This document shows positions 52,233-59,439 of a stretch of 64,000 nt of DNA, in pieces. Position numbers and translations under genes: made by a program. The notes under the pieces are model-generated. The model saw only the letters and a program-made list of their open reading frames with translations, did not search any database and had not been told where the DNA came from. Position 1 is the first letter of the stretch. Every line of letters starts with the position of its first letter. Origin of the DNA: Archaeoglobi archaeon JdFR-42 (GTDB lineage Archaea; Halobacteriota; Archaeoglobi; Archaeoglobales; JdFR-42); NCBI GenBank assembly GCA_002010305.1, contig MTND01000022.1, positions 4,747 through 68,746 of the forward strand, in the 5' to 3' direction.

Positions 52233-52739
52233 ACCCCATAAGCTCTTTACTTTCTAACATCATATCATCCCTCATATTAATACCACTCTCCATTAACCCA
52301 TTTATTTATTTTGATAACCATTACCCCCTTACTTCCATTTCCATTGAAAGTAGTGATAACAAAGATAACGAAGATAACACGTTTGTATCCTTGGAATATT
52401 TTTTCAAAAATTGAGAAATTAAAAATTGTATTAGTAAGAACATGCGTTATCTGTGTCATCTTTGTAATCATCTCGATAAACATCACATACTCCTATTTCC
52501 TTTCATTCATATTAATTATTACTGGTAATTCTGAAAGTATATTATACCGTATTTCAAAACATTTTAATACATCAGAGAACAAAGTCGTTGATGGAAAGGG
52601 GAAGAAGCCAGAAAGTAGGTGAACCTTATATATGGCTTCTTTTCCCCTTACGCCCCCTCTCCTCGATAATCCTTGATAACCTCATGGTTGAGTTATCTTA
52701 ATATCTTTTGAAAATAATAATCAGAATAGGTGGGGGGTA
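52233..52739. other. 507-bp gap in the element: possible origin or control region
   Basis: No frame is convincing; short open frames exist on both strands but overlap each other and look biased. The region has GATAAC repeats (GTGATAACAAAGATAACGAAG) near 52350. An imperfect hairpin at about 52596-52648 pairs AAGGGGAAGAAGCC with GGCTTCTTTTCCCCTT. A promoter-like ATGGTTGAGTTATCTTAA lies at 52684-52701. As the only large gap, it is the best place for a replication origin, which is inference. Confidence 0.35.
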
Positions 52740-53312
52740 ATGCCATCTCTGAAAAAATTATGGAGCTGGTTGAGAGAAAATATTTTTGTTATCGCTATAC
52801 TCTTATTGGTATTCGTTACTGGATTAGTAATCCTTGTGGCATATATTGAATTAACTTTTAGGGATATAGCTCTTATTATTGTAACAGGTTTTGGAGTTTT
52901 AGTCAGCATATTGTTGATATCAGTAATTTCTGAGCAGACTGAAATTATTGAAAGACAGACTGAAATAATCTCTAACCAGACTGAAATTGCCAATAGGCAA
53001 ACAGAATTAATTAAAATCGATAAAAAACCATTTATATGGATTCAAGGGAGTGGAGACTCTGAAAAAATATCTATTAAGGTATATAATCACTCAAAGTATC
53101 CCATTGAGATTGTGGATGTTTTTGCTGATGGTAAACGTGTAGAAATAGAGGACTATGTTATTGAGATTGATGAACACTCAAAACCGATTGAGGTAAGCTC
53201 TGAGACAAAAGAGGTTAAAATTAAGGTTGCCAACTCATTTTATAAGGATGTATCACTTACCTATACGTATGATACCGAGAGTGGAAAATTTAAGAAAATT
53301 GAGGAAATTTGA
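52740..53312 (+). CDS. Membrane protein with QTE heptad coiled coil and beta domain
   Basis: The 190-residue protein has two membrane helices (IFVIAILLLVFVTGLVILV, IALIIVTGFGVLVSILL). A very regular seven-residue repeat follows (EQTEIIERQTEIISNQTEIA), then a soluble beta-rich domain (KISIKVYNHSKYPIEIVDVF). It could be an exclusion or surface protein made in the lysogenic state; this is inference from its separate rightward promoter. A promoter-like element matches that of the next gene. Confidence 0.68.
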   Translation: MPSLKKLWSWLRENIFVIAILLLVFVTGLVILVAYIELTFRDIALIIVTGFGVLVSILLISVISEQTEIIERQTEIISNQTEIANRQTELIKIDKKPFIWIQGSGDSEKISIKVYNHSKYPIEIVDVFADGKRVEIEDYVIEIDEHSKPIEVSSETKEVKIKVANSFYKDVSLTYTYDTESGKFKKIEEI

Positions 53313-53363
53313 AAGCTCATTTACCCATGATTCTTTTTTAACCTACCCCATTTTGATTTAGTT

Positions 53364-53442
53364 GATGGTTGAGCTATTTTAAGTATGTACCCTATTGGTT
53401 GATTGAGAGTATATGTACCCTCACAATGGATTAAGGTACATA
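53364..53442 (+). promoter_or_regulatory. Upstream region with TATGTACC motifs
   Basis: A promoter-like ATGGTTGAGCTATTTTAA (53365-53382) matches 16 of 18 bases at 52684. TATGTACCCT follows at 53384-53393 and 53412-53421, and an inverted GGTACATA at 53435-53442. The gene at 53507 is downstream. The motif recurs before intN (54131) and in region 2 (59440). Confidence 0.45.
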
Positions 53443-53506
53443 TCTCATTCTGATACCTTACCATTCTCCCCACAACAAAGACAAAGAAAGATATTAATAC
53501 ATATGA

Positions 53507-53980
53507 ATGGTAAATATGTTATTGATAGATATGACTCCCGATTCAGAGAAACTAATTAATGTATTATGGAAACGAGTTAAAAATGTTTTTTGGCTTGTAA
53601 TAATTCTTATTATTAATGTTCTCCTCAGTCTATTGCTTAGTGGTAAAATCTCATATGATGTTTTTATAGGTTCATTGACATTAGCAGGAATATTTTATCT
53701 TATAATAACTCAAGAAGAGAAGCATGATAAGACCATCCTCCTCCTTAAGGATATCGAAAAGAATACGAGACAAATGGCAAACGGGGGAACAAGACTGATG
53801 GCAAATGGAGGAGAATTCGAGGAAGAGGATGAGGAGGAGGAAACAAGTGGAGCAGGTGCTTTCGCTGGAATGATTGTTGGTGGAAGTATAGGATTATTGG
53901 CTGGCCCTGTAGGAGTTATTTTAGGAGGAATCATAGGGGCTTTAATAGGAAATGAGTTAGAGCGTGAAACAAAGAAATAG
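53507..53980 (+). CDS. Membrane protein with glycine-zipper C-terminus
   Basis: The 157-residue protein (an ATG at 53531, MTPDSEKLIN, is a likely alternative start) has two N-terminal membrane helices. A short repeat follows (QMANGGTRLMANGGE) and an acidic stretch (EEEDEEEE). It ends with a glycine-zipper segment (GAFAGMIVGGSIGLLAG, GVILGGIIGALIGNEL) of the kind that inserts into membranes. A membrane-active role such as exclusion, lysis or egress is possible. No family is recognised. Confidence 0.65.
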   Translation: MVNMLLIDMTPDSEKLINVLWKRVKNVFWLVIILIINVLLSLLLSGKISYDVFIGSLTLAGIFYLIITQEEKHDKTILLLKDIEKNTRQMANGGTRLMANGGEFEEEDEEEETSGAGAFAGMIVGGSIGLLAGPVGVILGGIIGALIGNELERETKK

Positions 53981-54111
53981 AATTAGATATGCACCTTCTT
54001 AATTTTGCCATCTTTTTCCATATATTTAGTTTGTTAAATTTTTGATAATCTCCCACATTAACCAATATATTAACAACCAACCCACATAACCATATATCAA
54101 CTTCTGACACA

Positions 54112-54180
54112 TAACAACCTCGCACAACCTTATGTACCATCAATATATATGCATAACATTGCATAACATTGCATAACTTT
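54112..54180 (+). promoter_or_regulatory. Integrase promoter: 26-bp element, TATA box and three decamer repeats
   Basis: 54112-54137 matches the structural-operon element at 25 of 26 bases and in the same orientation relative to transcription. An AATATATATG TATA box follows at about 54142-54151, and then three tandem decamers GCATAACATT, GCATAACATT, GCATAACTTT at 54151-54180. GGAGG before the ATG at 54205 is the ribosome-binding site. The decamers lie over the expected transcript start, a repressor-like position. Confidence 0.6.
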
Positions 54181-54204
54181 TAAAAAACAAAGGAGGATTG
54201 AGAA

Positions 54205-54513
54205 ATGGAGGAAATAAGCTATATACCGAAAAATAAATATAGGACAACCCTCTACCTCGACTTTGGGATAGTGCAAAAATTCAAGGAAAAATACCCGATT
54301 TCAGTGTCTAAAGTGGTAAATGCCCTCTTACATGCCATCGTTGAAGGAAAAAGCCCATTAGAGAGCTTAAACCTCGGAAATCTCCACGGAAAAGAAAGCT
54401 CCGGTAGTGTAGCTCGGCCAATCATGTGGGACTCTCACTCCCACGACCGGGGTTCAAATCCCCGCCGGAGCATAGAGAAGAAAGTAGAGAGCTCCTTTCG
54501 CTCTCTCCTCTAA
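54205..54513 (+). CDS. SSV-type integrase, N-terminal part (split by integration)
   Basis: Residues 1-73 (MEEISYIPKNKYRTTLYLDF ... GNLHGKESSG) belong to the integrase and look like a small RHH/arm-binding head. The frame then runs through the att repeat (MWDSHS at codon 74) and on into tRNA-Glu and host DNA, ending after 102 codons. Joined at the att repeat to the left-end fragment it would give 419 residues. A strong GGAGG supports the start. As it stands the fragment has no catalytic residues. Confidence 0.85.
   Translation: MEEISYIPKNKYRTTLYLDFGIVQKFKEKYPISVSKVVNALLHAIVEGKSPLESLNLGNLHGKESSGSVARPIMWDSHSHDRGSNPRRSIEKKVESSFRSLL
54398..54443 (+). repeat. attR: 46-bp copy inside the intact tRNA-Glu
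   Basis: Identical to 41690-41735. Here the copy is followed by the true 3' half of the tRNA, so the intact gene is rebuilt on this side. Only the base before (A versus T) and the base after (C versus A) differ at the borders. Confidence 0.92.
54398..54472 (+). tRNA. tRNA-Glu (anticodon CTC), integration target
   Basis: Acceptor GCTCCGG pairs with CCGGAGC, the discriminator is A, and CCA is not encoded. The anticodon stem is TGGGA/TCCCA around CTCTCAC (CTC at 34-36), and the T arm is CGGGG-TTCAAAT-CCCCG. The 5' half lies in the att repeat and is preceded by integrase coding DNA; a weak TATA-like AGCTTAAACC about 30 bases upstream is the only visible promoter. Confidence 0.95.
54487..54512 (+). 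terminator. Hairpin after tRNA-Glu
   Basis: GAGAGC and GCTCTC pair around TCCTTTC, and a C/T-rich stretch with AATTTT follows. It could help end or process the tRNA transcript. Confidence 0.35.
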
Positions 54514-54842
54514 TTTTAGTAATGTATTCATTCTATAAGTAATTTTCTGTCAATATTTGTTTCAATAATAAATATTTGGGTACACATCATGCTGGATAAT
54601 CTGCCCTCATCACTACCTCTTGTTTGGTTTTTAGTATCTGATGATATACGAGAGATATGACGATATTTTGGATGATATATTACCACTCTATCTACCGGCA
54701 TCCGATAGTGGAATTTTAAAAATATGTAGGATTTTCGTAAAATTTCCTATTTCTTTTCACATGAAAATTTAAAATTGTAAGAATCGTCAAAATTTTCAAT
54801 ATATGCTAGTAAAATATTTATATTAGATTAACACACGGATAA
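54514..54842. other. AT-rich gap between tRNA-Glu and the second replicon
   Basis: No gene is seen. A palindromic TTTCACATGAAAA lies at 54755-54767 and recurs at 59512-59524. A TATA-like AAATATTTATATT at about 54810-54822 probably drives the RHH gene that follows. Confidence 0.4.
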
Positions 54843-54908
54843 ATGAGGGCATATTTGATATCATTTAAGAGAGCCCTTGAATTGCGAAGACTAGTAGGGG
54901 GTGATATT

Positions 54909-55079
54909 GTGAAGACAGGTAGGAAAAGTAGGATGTGTAAAACACGCGCCTTTTCTTTAAGTCCGTTATATCTAGAGAAAATTGAGAGAGCAGCAGATTC
55001 TCTCGGGATTACTCAAAGCGAATTCATAAGACGGTCGGTAGACGCCTTTCTGGAGAAAATTGAGGTCCGTCATCTATAG
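54909..55079 (+). CDS. RHH (CopG-like) regulator
   Basis: The 56-residue protein from GTG has the ribbon-helix-helix pattern FSLSPLYLEKIERAADSLGI then TQSEFIRRSVDAFLEKI. GGGGGTGAT just before the GTG is a good ribosome-binding site. An ATG at 54843 in frame would add 22 residues and might be leaderless. It is the first gene of the second replicon, so a copy-control role is likely. Confidence 0.72.
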   Translation: MKTGRKSRMCKTRAFSLSPLYLEKIERAADSLGITQSEFIRRSVDAFLEKIEVRHL

Positions 55080-55095
55080 TCGAGAGGTGGCTCAG

Positions 55096-55230
55096 ATGGA
55101 CGAACTGGAAATGCTGAAGAAACTGGCCCTATACGGTTCGCCAACAGCTAGGGCTGCAGCATTAACCATTTTAGATCAGATGACCAATGGGAGGATCACT
55201 AAAGAGCTTAAGAAAATCTTGGATCAATGA
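55096..55230 (+). CDS. Small helical protein
   Basis: The 44-residue frame starts MDELEMLKKLALYGSPTARA and ends ITKELKKILDQ, all helical. GAGGTGG stands before the ATG. It lies 16 bases after the RHH gene and 15 before the next. No family is recognised. Confidence 0.55.
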   Translation: MDELEMLKKLALYGSPTARAAALTILDQMTNGRITKELKKILDQ

Positions 55231-55245
55231 AGAGAGGGTTAAAAA

Positions 55246-55425
55246 ATGAAAAGCCATGGATGGTTGAACCCATGTAGTAGTAGGTGGAACTACTACAAAT
55301 ATTTTTCGAGAGAATCTGTAAACCAGTATACTGACCCACTCAAAGATTCTGGAATCTACCATTGTACATGGGAAGAGGTCTACTCTGCATGCAGAGTTAT
55401 GGAGGTAGGCCATGGATGCGAGTGA
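55246..55425 (+). CDS. Small cysteine-containing protein
   Basis: The 59-residue frame starts MKSHGWLNPCSSRWNYYKYF and has HCTWEEVYSACRV near the end, so four cysteines in all. Its last ten bases overlap the helicase start, whose GGAGGTAGG ribosome-binding site is inside it. Function unknown. Confidence 0.5.
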   Translation: MKSHGWLNPCSSRWNYYKYFSRESVNQYTDPLKDSGIYHCTWEEVYSACRVMEVGHGCE

Positions 55426-57392
55426 CTAAATTAGAACAAGGAAGGTTACTGGCTGAGCTGGGTAACTTTCAGCTTATAATCGAATCGGCGGAAAACCATA
55501 ACATAAAGTGGACACCTGCTAACGGAGATAGAATAGGACTTGCAGTCATCCAGGAGTTGAAGAGAGATATATCAGCGCCTACGAGAGGGGTTATTAGTGA
55601 TATAGTAGACAGTCTGGCCTCTATTGATATTGATCTATCTTTTAAAGAGGTTAAAAAGATCTGCAACAGAATTTTGACTGAAATAAAGAACAACAAGACT
55701 CTACTTTCGACATTGTTTGATAAGTGGGAGGAAGCAACTAACGCTGTTGCTGATGTAAAAGATCATGAGTTCTCCAACGAAGCCATTGAATTAGCTCGTG
55801 ATCCCAAGATACTATGGAGGATCAAGAAGGTCCTAGATAAAGCGATAGTTGGAGAAGATGACACAAAGCTACTACTGTTTTTGATATTCCTGTCCAAAGA
55901 GGTGGATCCTCAGGCAGTTTATCTTGTGGCTGAGAGTTCAACCGGTAAATCCTACTTACAGACCCAGATATCCAAGATTTTCAAAGAAGATGTATTGCAT
56001 TATACCAGAATCACACCTGGAGCAATTGACAGAATTGGAGGAGACATAACCGGTAAGGTTCTGGTGATTGGAGAGGATGCCGGATTAGGTCCAGAGGCTT
56101 CATCCATTCTGAGACAGTGGCTGAGTGAAGGAGAGCTCTCCCTCCTAACACCAGAAAAGACAGATGATGGAAAGATACGGAATATAGAGATAAAGACAAA
56201 AGGTAAGCCTGTTCTTGTCACAACAACCACGAAGGGCTCTATAGATCCAGAGCTTGCCACTAGGATATGGATCATAACCCCAGACACATCAGAGGAGCAG
56301 ACTAAACGCATTCTTGAATTTGAGGCTCTCAAGGCTGAAGGTCTGATAAACGGAGAGGCTGAAAAGGAATTTGAAATGATCAAAGAAGCTCTATCGTATA
56401 TCAAGGATCAATGTAAGGGATGTGAAATACGTGTGCCTTATGCCAGAAAGATGGCTGAAAAGTTTCCCATTGAGAGGGTGAGAGCCAGACGAGATTTCTC
56501 AAAGATCCTTGCGTTGATAAAAGTATCAGCATGGCTCCATCAACTCAACAGGCCAGTGATCGAGAAAGATGGTAAAAGGATAGTAATAGCAACCTTGGCC
56601 GATCTTGGAGTTGTCAGTTCCATCGTCCTGAAGTCTATCAAGCCAACACTCACTGGTCTTACCCCCATCCATGAGAAAATATTAAAGCTGGCCGAAGCTC
56701 ATGACGAGTTCTCAATATATGACATGGCTCCCAGACTCAAGTTATCGGCAAAGAGGGTCTATGATCTGGTTCGAGAGCTATGCGATTTCGGGTATCTTGA
56801 GAAGACTCAGGGTGGTCCTGGAAAAAAGAATCTGTATCAGAGAGTTTTAGCTTACGAAAACAACGGTGAATTTCCGACAATTTCCGACGGAAATCTACCA
56901 TATTTCTTTACTGATAAAGAGCTATCAGAGTGGCTGGATAGCACCTTCTCACCTTCCAATGGAGTTAAGGAAGATATATGCAGAGAGTTTAGGGCCAACA
57001 TATATGACCCTCTCGCTGGTGTTTCATACATATCTCATCAGATCCCACCAGAAGGTGAGAAGGTTGAATCTGGCGAAGGAGAACCAGCTAAACAATCAAC
57101 AGATGATGCTGAAATTCCTTCGGAAGCTATCAGAAATTCAGATAAGAGTATAGCAGAAAATAAGACCGCAGAGAACAAAGAGTTAAGCCAAAAAGAATTG
57201 ATCCGTCTGATAAAGGAGTACTACCACAACACAGGAGGGCAATCAGAAAATCCGAGACAGATCACGTTCATAACCTTATGCCATTCATATCTCACTAAAA
57301 AGCTGAGATATTCTGTAGATAGAGACCGGGTGAAAGAGGCTGTTGAACACTTGGTAGGTGATGGAAAGCTGTTTTTCCAGGAGGTTGGTTAA
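55416..57392 (+). CDS. MCM-like AAA+ ATPase, likely replicative helicase
   Basis: The 658-residue protein has an N-terminal region of about 130 residues, then an AAA+ core. Walker A is VAESSTGKSYLQTQ near residue 172, Walker B-like is KVLVIGEDAGLG near 215, a sensor-1-like VLVTTTTKGSIDP follows, and a likely arginine finger is ELATRIWIITPD near 281. A winged helix (FSIYDMAPRLKLSAKRVYDL) and a variable acidic linker come next, then a last helical domain. The order and the TRIW finger recall MCM proteins. The Walker B has ED where DE is usual. It stops one base before the primase gene. Confidence 0.75.
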   Translation: MRVTKLEQGRLLAELGNFQLIIESAENHNIKWTPANGDRIGLAVIQELKRDISAPTRGVISDIVDSLASIDIDLSFKEVKKICNRILTEIKNNKTLLSTLFDKWEEATNAVADVKDHEFSNEAIELARDPKILWRIKKVLDKAIVGEDDTKLLLFLIFLSKEVDPQAVYLVAESSTGKSYLQTQISKIFKEDVLHYTRITPGAIDRIGGDITGKVLVIGEDAGLGPEASSILRQWLSEGELSLLTPEKTDDGKIRNIEIKTKGKPVLVTTTTKGSIDPELATRIWIITPDTSEEQTKRILEFEALKAEGLINGEAEKEFEMIKEALSYIKDQCKGCEIRVPYARKMAEKFPIERVRARRDFSKILALIKVSAWLHQLNRPVIEKDGKRIVIATLADLGVVSSIVLKSIKPTLTGLTPIHEKILKLAEAHDEFSIYDMAPRLKLSAKRVYDLVRELCDFGYLEKTQGGPGKKNLYQRVLAYENNGEFPTISDGNLPYFFTDKELSEWLDSTFSPSNGVKEDICREFRANIYDPLAGVSYISHQIPPEGEKVESGEGEPAKQSTDDAEIPSEAIRNSDKSIAENKTAENKELSQKELIRLIKEYYHNTGGQSENPRQITFITLCHSYLTKKLRYSVDRDRVKEAVEHLVGDGKLFFQEVG

Positions 57393-58484
57393 ATGTTGTT
57401 ATCGGAAATCATCAGTTCACCATACAAACAGACCAAAACCAGATATCCCAGAGAGTTTGGAAATCCAGCTAGGTTGAAATACAAGCCTTCAGATCTTGTG
57501 TGGAACAATACAGACTTAAGCAGATATCTGACCAGATTCAACAACCACAAAGACTGTTTTATCTCATTATACAGCTTTCAGATCATAGATACCTGGCCAG
57601 AGTACTACGATTCAGCTATAATTGATTGCCTGTTTTTCGATATAGATTCAGAAAACCTTGAAACTGCTTTATCTGAAACTGTAAAATTGGTTAATGGGAT
57701 GCTATCGGATACTTTATCTCCACGAGTACATTTCTCAGGATCGAAGGGTTTCCACATATTCTGTGATTTTTCACCAATCCCACTGAAAGGATACAAAAAT
57801 CAAACATTGAAAGTCATTCACGACCTGCTGATTAAAAGATATGATCTGGATCCAGAGGTTGTCGATAAGACTGGAAACTGTCAGCAGTTAATAAGGCTGG
57901 TGAACACCCAGAATATGAAATCAGGGCTGTTCTGCATTCCGTTAAGCATTGAAGATTTATTCAAACTCAATGCTGAAGATATCAAAGAAAAGGCTAGGAC
58001 ACTACAGCCATACCCTGTGGATCCACTGAGTTTAGAGAGACATAATGCAAAACTTTCAAAGCTGGTTCTTAAAGTAAACAAGAGGATAACAAAGAGAGCT
58101 GAGAGAGAAAAAGAGATAAGAGAGATCCTGAAAAAGATTAACCGAGTCAGATCTCTTTTCAGACAGAAACATAAGAAATATGGAAAGACTCCTCCATGTA
58201 TCAGCAAAATCCTGGAAAAAGCTAACAGTGGTATCAATCTGGAGCATAATGAGAGATTTACCTTAACAACCTGGTTTTTACGGTCCGGATATAACGAGGA
58301 TCAAATTCTGGATATCTTCAGGAATCAGCCCGATTTCAAACCTGAGAAGACAGCTTATCAGATCCACCATATCATGGGTCACAAATACAGATATCCGAGC
58401 TGTGAGACCCGTAAGAGCTGGGGTCTCTGTGTTGAGACCTGTCCTTATTCTAACCAGATTATGGAAAATGTGGAGGTGATCTAA
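57393..58484 (+). CDS. Primase fusing PriS-type catalytic and PriL-type Fe-S parts
   Basis: The 363-residue protein has the archaeo-eukaryotic primase catalytic motifs: LFFDIDSE near residue 85 (the metal-binding DxD) and HFSGSKGFHIF near 113 (SxH). After a charged helical linker comes a domain with PPCISKILEK, SCETRKSWGLC and VETCPYSN, giving four cysteines near 268, 336, 345 and 349 as in the PriL Fe-S domain. Both primase subunits are thus joined, as in the primase-polymerase of plasmid pTN2. It directly follows the AAA+ gene. Confidence 0.85.
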   Translation: MLLSEIISSPYKQTKTRYPREFGNPARLKYKPSDLVWNNTDLSRYLTRFNNHKDCFISLYSFQIIDTWPEYYDSAIIDCLFFDIDSENLETALSETVKLVNGMLSDTLSPRVHFSGSKGFHIFCDFSPIPLKGYKNQTLKVIHDLLIKRYDLDPEVVDKTGNCQQLIRLVNTQNMKSGLFCIPLSIEDLFKLNAEDIKEKARTLQPYPVDPLSLERHNAKLSKLVLKVNKRITKRAEREKEIREILKKINRVRSLFRQKHKKYGKTPPCISKILEKANSGINLEHNERFTLTTWFLRSGYNEDQILDIFRNQPDFKPEKTAYQIHHIMGHKYRYPSCETRKSWGLCVETCPYSNQIMENVEVI

Positions 58485-58718
58485 ATGAGAAAGAAAGGAG
58501 ACGGGAGAATGAAATTGCCTATGGATTATATTTTGTATTTACACAAAGAAAAGGGCCTGAATCCTCGTGACATAAGCCACAGGCTATTCTGGGAACTGGG
58601 CTTGAAAGTTTCACATCTCACGATCTGGAGAAGGTTGAAAGAGCTCGGAGATTTTCACAGTCATAGAGCCACTGGCAATGATATATCAAAAAATGGAAAG
58701 GAGGTAGATAAGCCGTGA
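58485..58718 (+). CDS. Small HTH protein
   Basis: The 77-residue protein reads LHKEKGLNPRDISHRLFWEL then VSHLTIWRRLKELGD, a resolvase- or transposase-like helix-turn-helix. GGAGGTGAT is before the ATG. Its end overlaps the next gene's GTG by four bases. Its role in the replicon is unknown. Confidence 0.65.
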   Translation: MRKKGDGRMKLPMDYILYLHKEKGLNPRDISHRLFWELGLKVSHLTIWRRLKELGDFHSHRATGNDISKNGKEVDKP

Positions 58719-58927
58719 AAGGGAAGAAGTTTCTGGGTGGATATATCGATTTTGGACTTCTCGGAAGAAAAGAGATCTTTGCATTTAAGAACGAAAAACG
58801 GGAAAAAAGCAGCCAACCAGCTTTTCGGTTGTTTGTAAAAGACAGAGATCAGTGGAAAGAATGCGGGGCCCTCTGGGTTCGAGAGACGAAGGAGGATGTG
58901 GAAGAGAAGATCCTAGATATCCCATGA
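58715..58927 (+). CDS. Small beta-rich protein
   Basis: The 70-residue frame starts from GTG (AAAGGAGGTAG upstream) and reads FLGGYIDFGLLGRKEIFAF then LFVKDRDQWKECGALWVRE. It looks like a small beta barrel, perhaps nucleic-acid binding. No family is recognised. Confidence 0.58.
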   Translation: MKGKKFLGGYIDFGLLGRKEIFAFKNEKREKSSQPAFRLFVKDRDQWKECGALWVRETKEDVEEKILDIP

Positions 58928-58939
58928 TAAGGAGGTTAT

Positions 58940-59236
58940 ATGCCAGTCTGTGATATCTGCCAGACAGAAAGCCATCAAGTTCAGCTTTTAGCCATGGCAA
59001 AAAAACCCTGGGAACACAATCCAGAAGACATTTACTGGAAACTCTGCCAGGTATGTGAACACCTGCTAAAAGAACGATTTGGCTGTATCCAATTACCAAA
59101 ATCCAGACTTGAATGGTTAAAAAAATCAGGATTGGAGGTGGTTGAAGTTGGATCCAGAGAAGGAGATCATAGGAGTCTTACCAAGCAAAGGATGGATCTC
59201 TGCCGAACAATTATCCCTGTATTTGGGCATATCTAA
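58940..59236 (+). CDS. Small protein with two CxxC pairs
   Basis: The 98-residue frame starts MPVCDICQTESHQVQLLAMA and has LCQVCEHLLKERFGCIQL, i.e. two CxxC pairs that probably bind one zinc. AAGGAGG is before the ATG. Its last 95 bases overlap the next gene in another frame, so the real protein may be shorter, or the overlap is true. Confidence 0.55.
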   Translation: MPVCDICQTESHQVQLLAMAKKPWEHNPEDIYWKLCQVCEHLLKERFGCIQLPKSRLEWLKKSGLEVVEVGSREGDHRSLTKQRMDLCRTIIPVFGHI

Positions 59237-59342
59237 GGACACCCTCAAAAAGCATGTAGAGAGAAGGAACATCAAAAGAGTGATCATCGGTGGCAAGTGG
59301 CTCATCAACCTTGCCGATCTCGACAAATATGATGGTCAGTGA
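59142..59342 (+). CDS. Excisionase/MerR-like small HTH protein
   Basis: The 66-residue protein reads GWISAEQLSLYLGISKDTLK then HVERRNIKRVIIGGKWLINL and ADLDKY, the helix-turn-helix and wing layout of excisionase-type (HTH_17) proteins. The start is TTG close behind GGAGGTGG. Such proteins direct excision or regulate; no integrase of this replicon is present to go with it. Confidence 0.7.
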   Translation: MKLDPEKEIIGVLPSKGWISAEQLSLYLGISKDTLKKHVERRNIKRVIIGGKWLINLADLDKYDGQ

Positions 59343-59343
59343 C

Positions 59344-59439
59344 ATGCAAGATATGTCCTCCACAGTCGAATATAGCAGGGTTATAGACGAACAGACAGGC
59401 TCAAAATTAAGAGGTATGTATGTCAGGTCATCTGGCTAG
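59344..59439 (+). CDS. Possible 31-residue peptide
   Basis: A frame from the ATG at 59344 reads MQDMSSTVEYSRVIDEQTGS and stops with TAG at 59437-59439. It starts one base after the previous stop. It is too short to judge. The rest of the gap to 59537 holds TATGTACCCT (59440-59449) and TTTCACATGAAAA (59512-59524) and no other gene. Confidence 0.25.
   Translation: MQDMSSTVEYSRVIDEQTGSKLRGMYVRSSG

Larger units (their letters stand above)
41690..54397. mobile_element. Integrated provirus-like element (12,708 bp) in tRNA-Glu
   Basis: The ends are a 46-bp direct repeat of the tRNA-Glu 5' half (41690-41735 and 54398-54443). The integrase gene is split across the two ends so that excision would restore one 419-codon frame. 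Inside are one long leftward gene block (51944 to 42856) with a D5-like helicase, nuclease-like protein, packaging-type ATPase, candidate capsid and spike proteins and many one-helix membrane proteins, plus a short rightward block. Genes overlap tightly, unlike the host. A tailless virus with an inner membrane is the best reading; a plasmid-virus hybrid is possible. All structural calls are inference. Confidence 0.85.

Noticed and set aside
52277-52622. Two overlapping open frames on opposite strands (69 and 103 codons) in the element's main gap
   Set aside because: They are rich in Ile/Thr/Lys from AT-rich DNA, lack good ribosome-binding sites and exclude each other; I describe the region as a gap instead.
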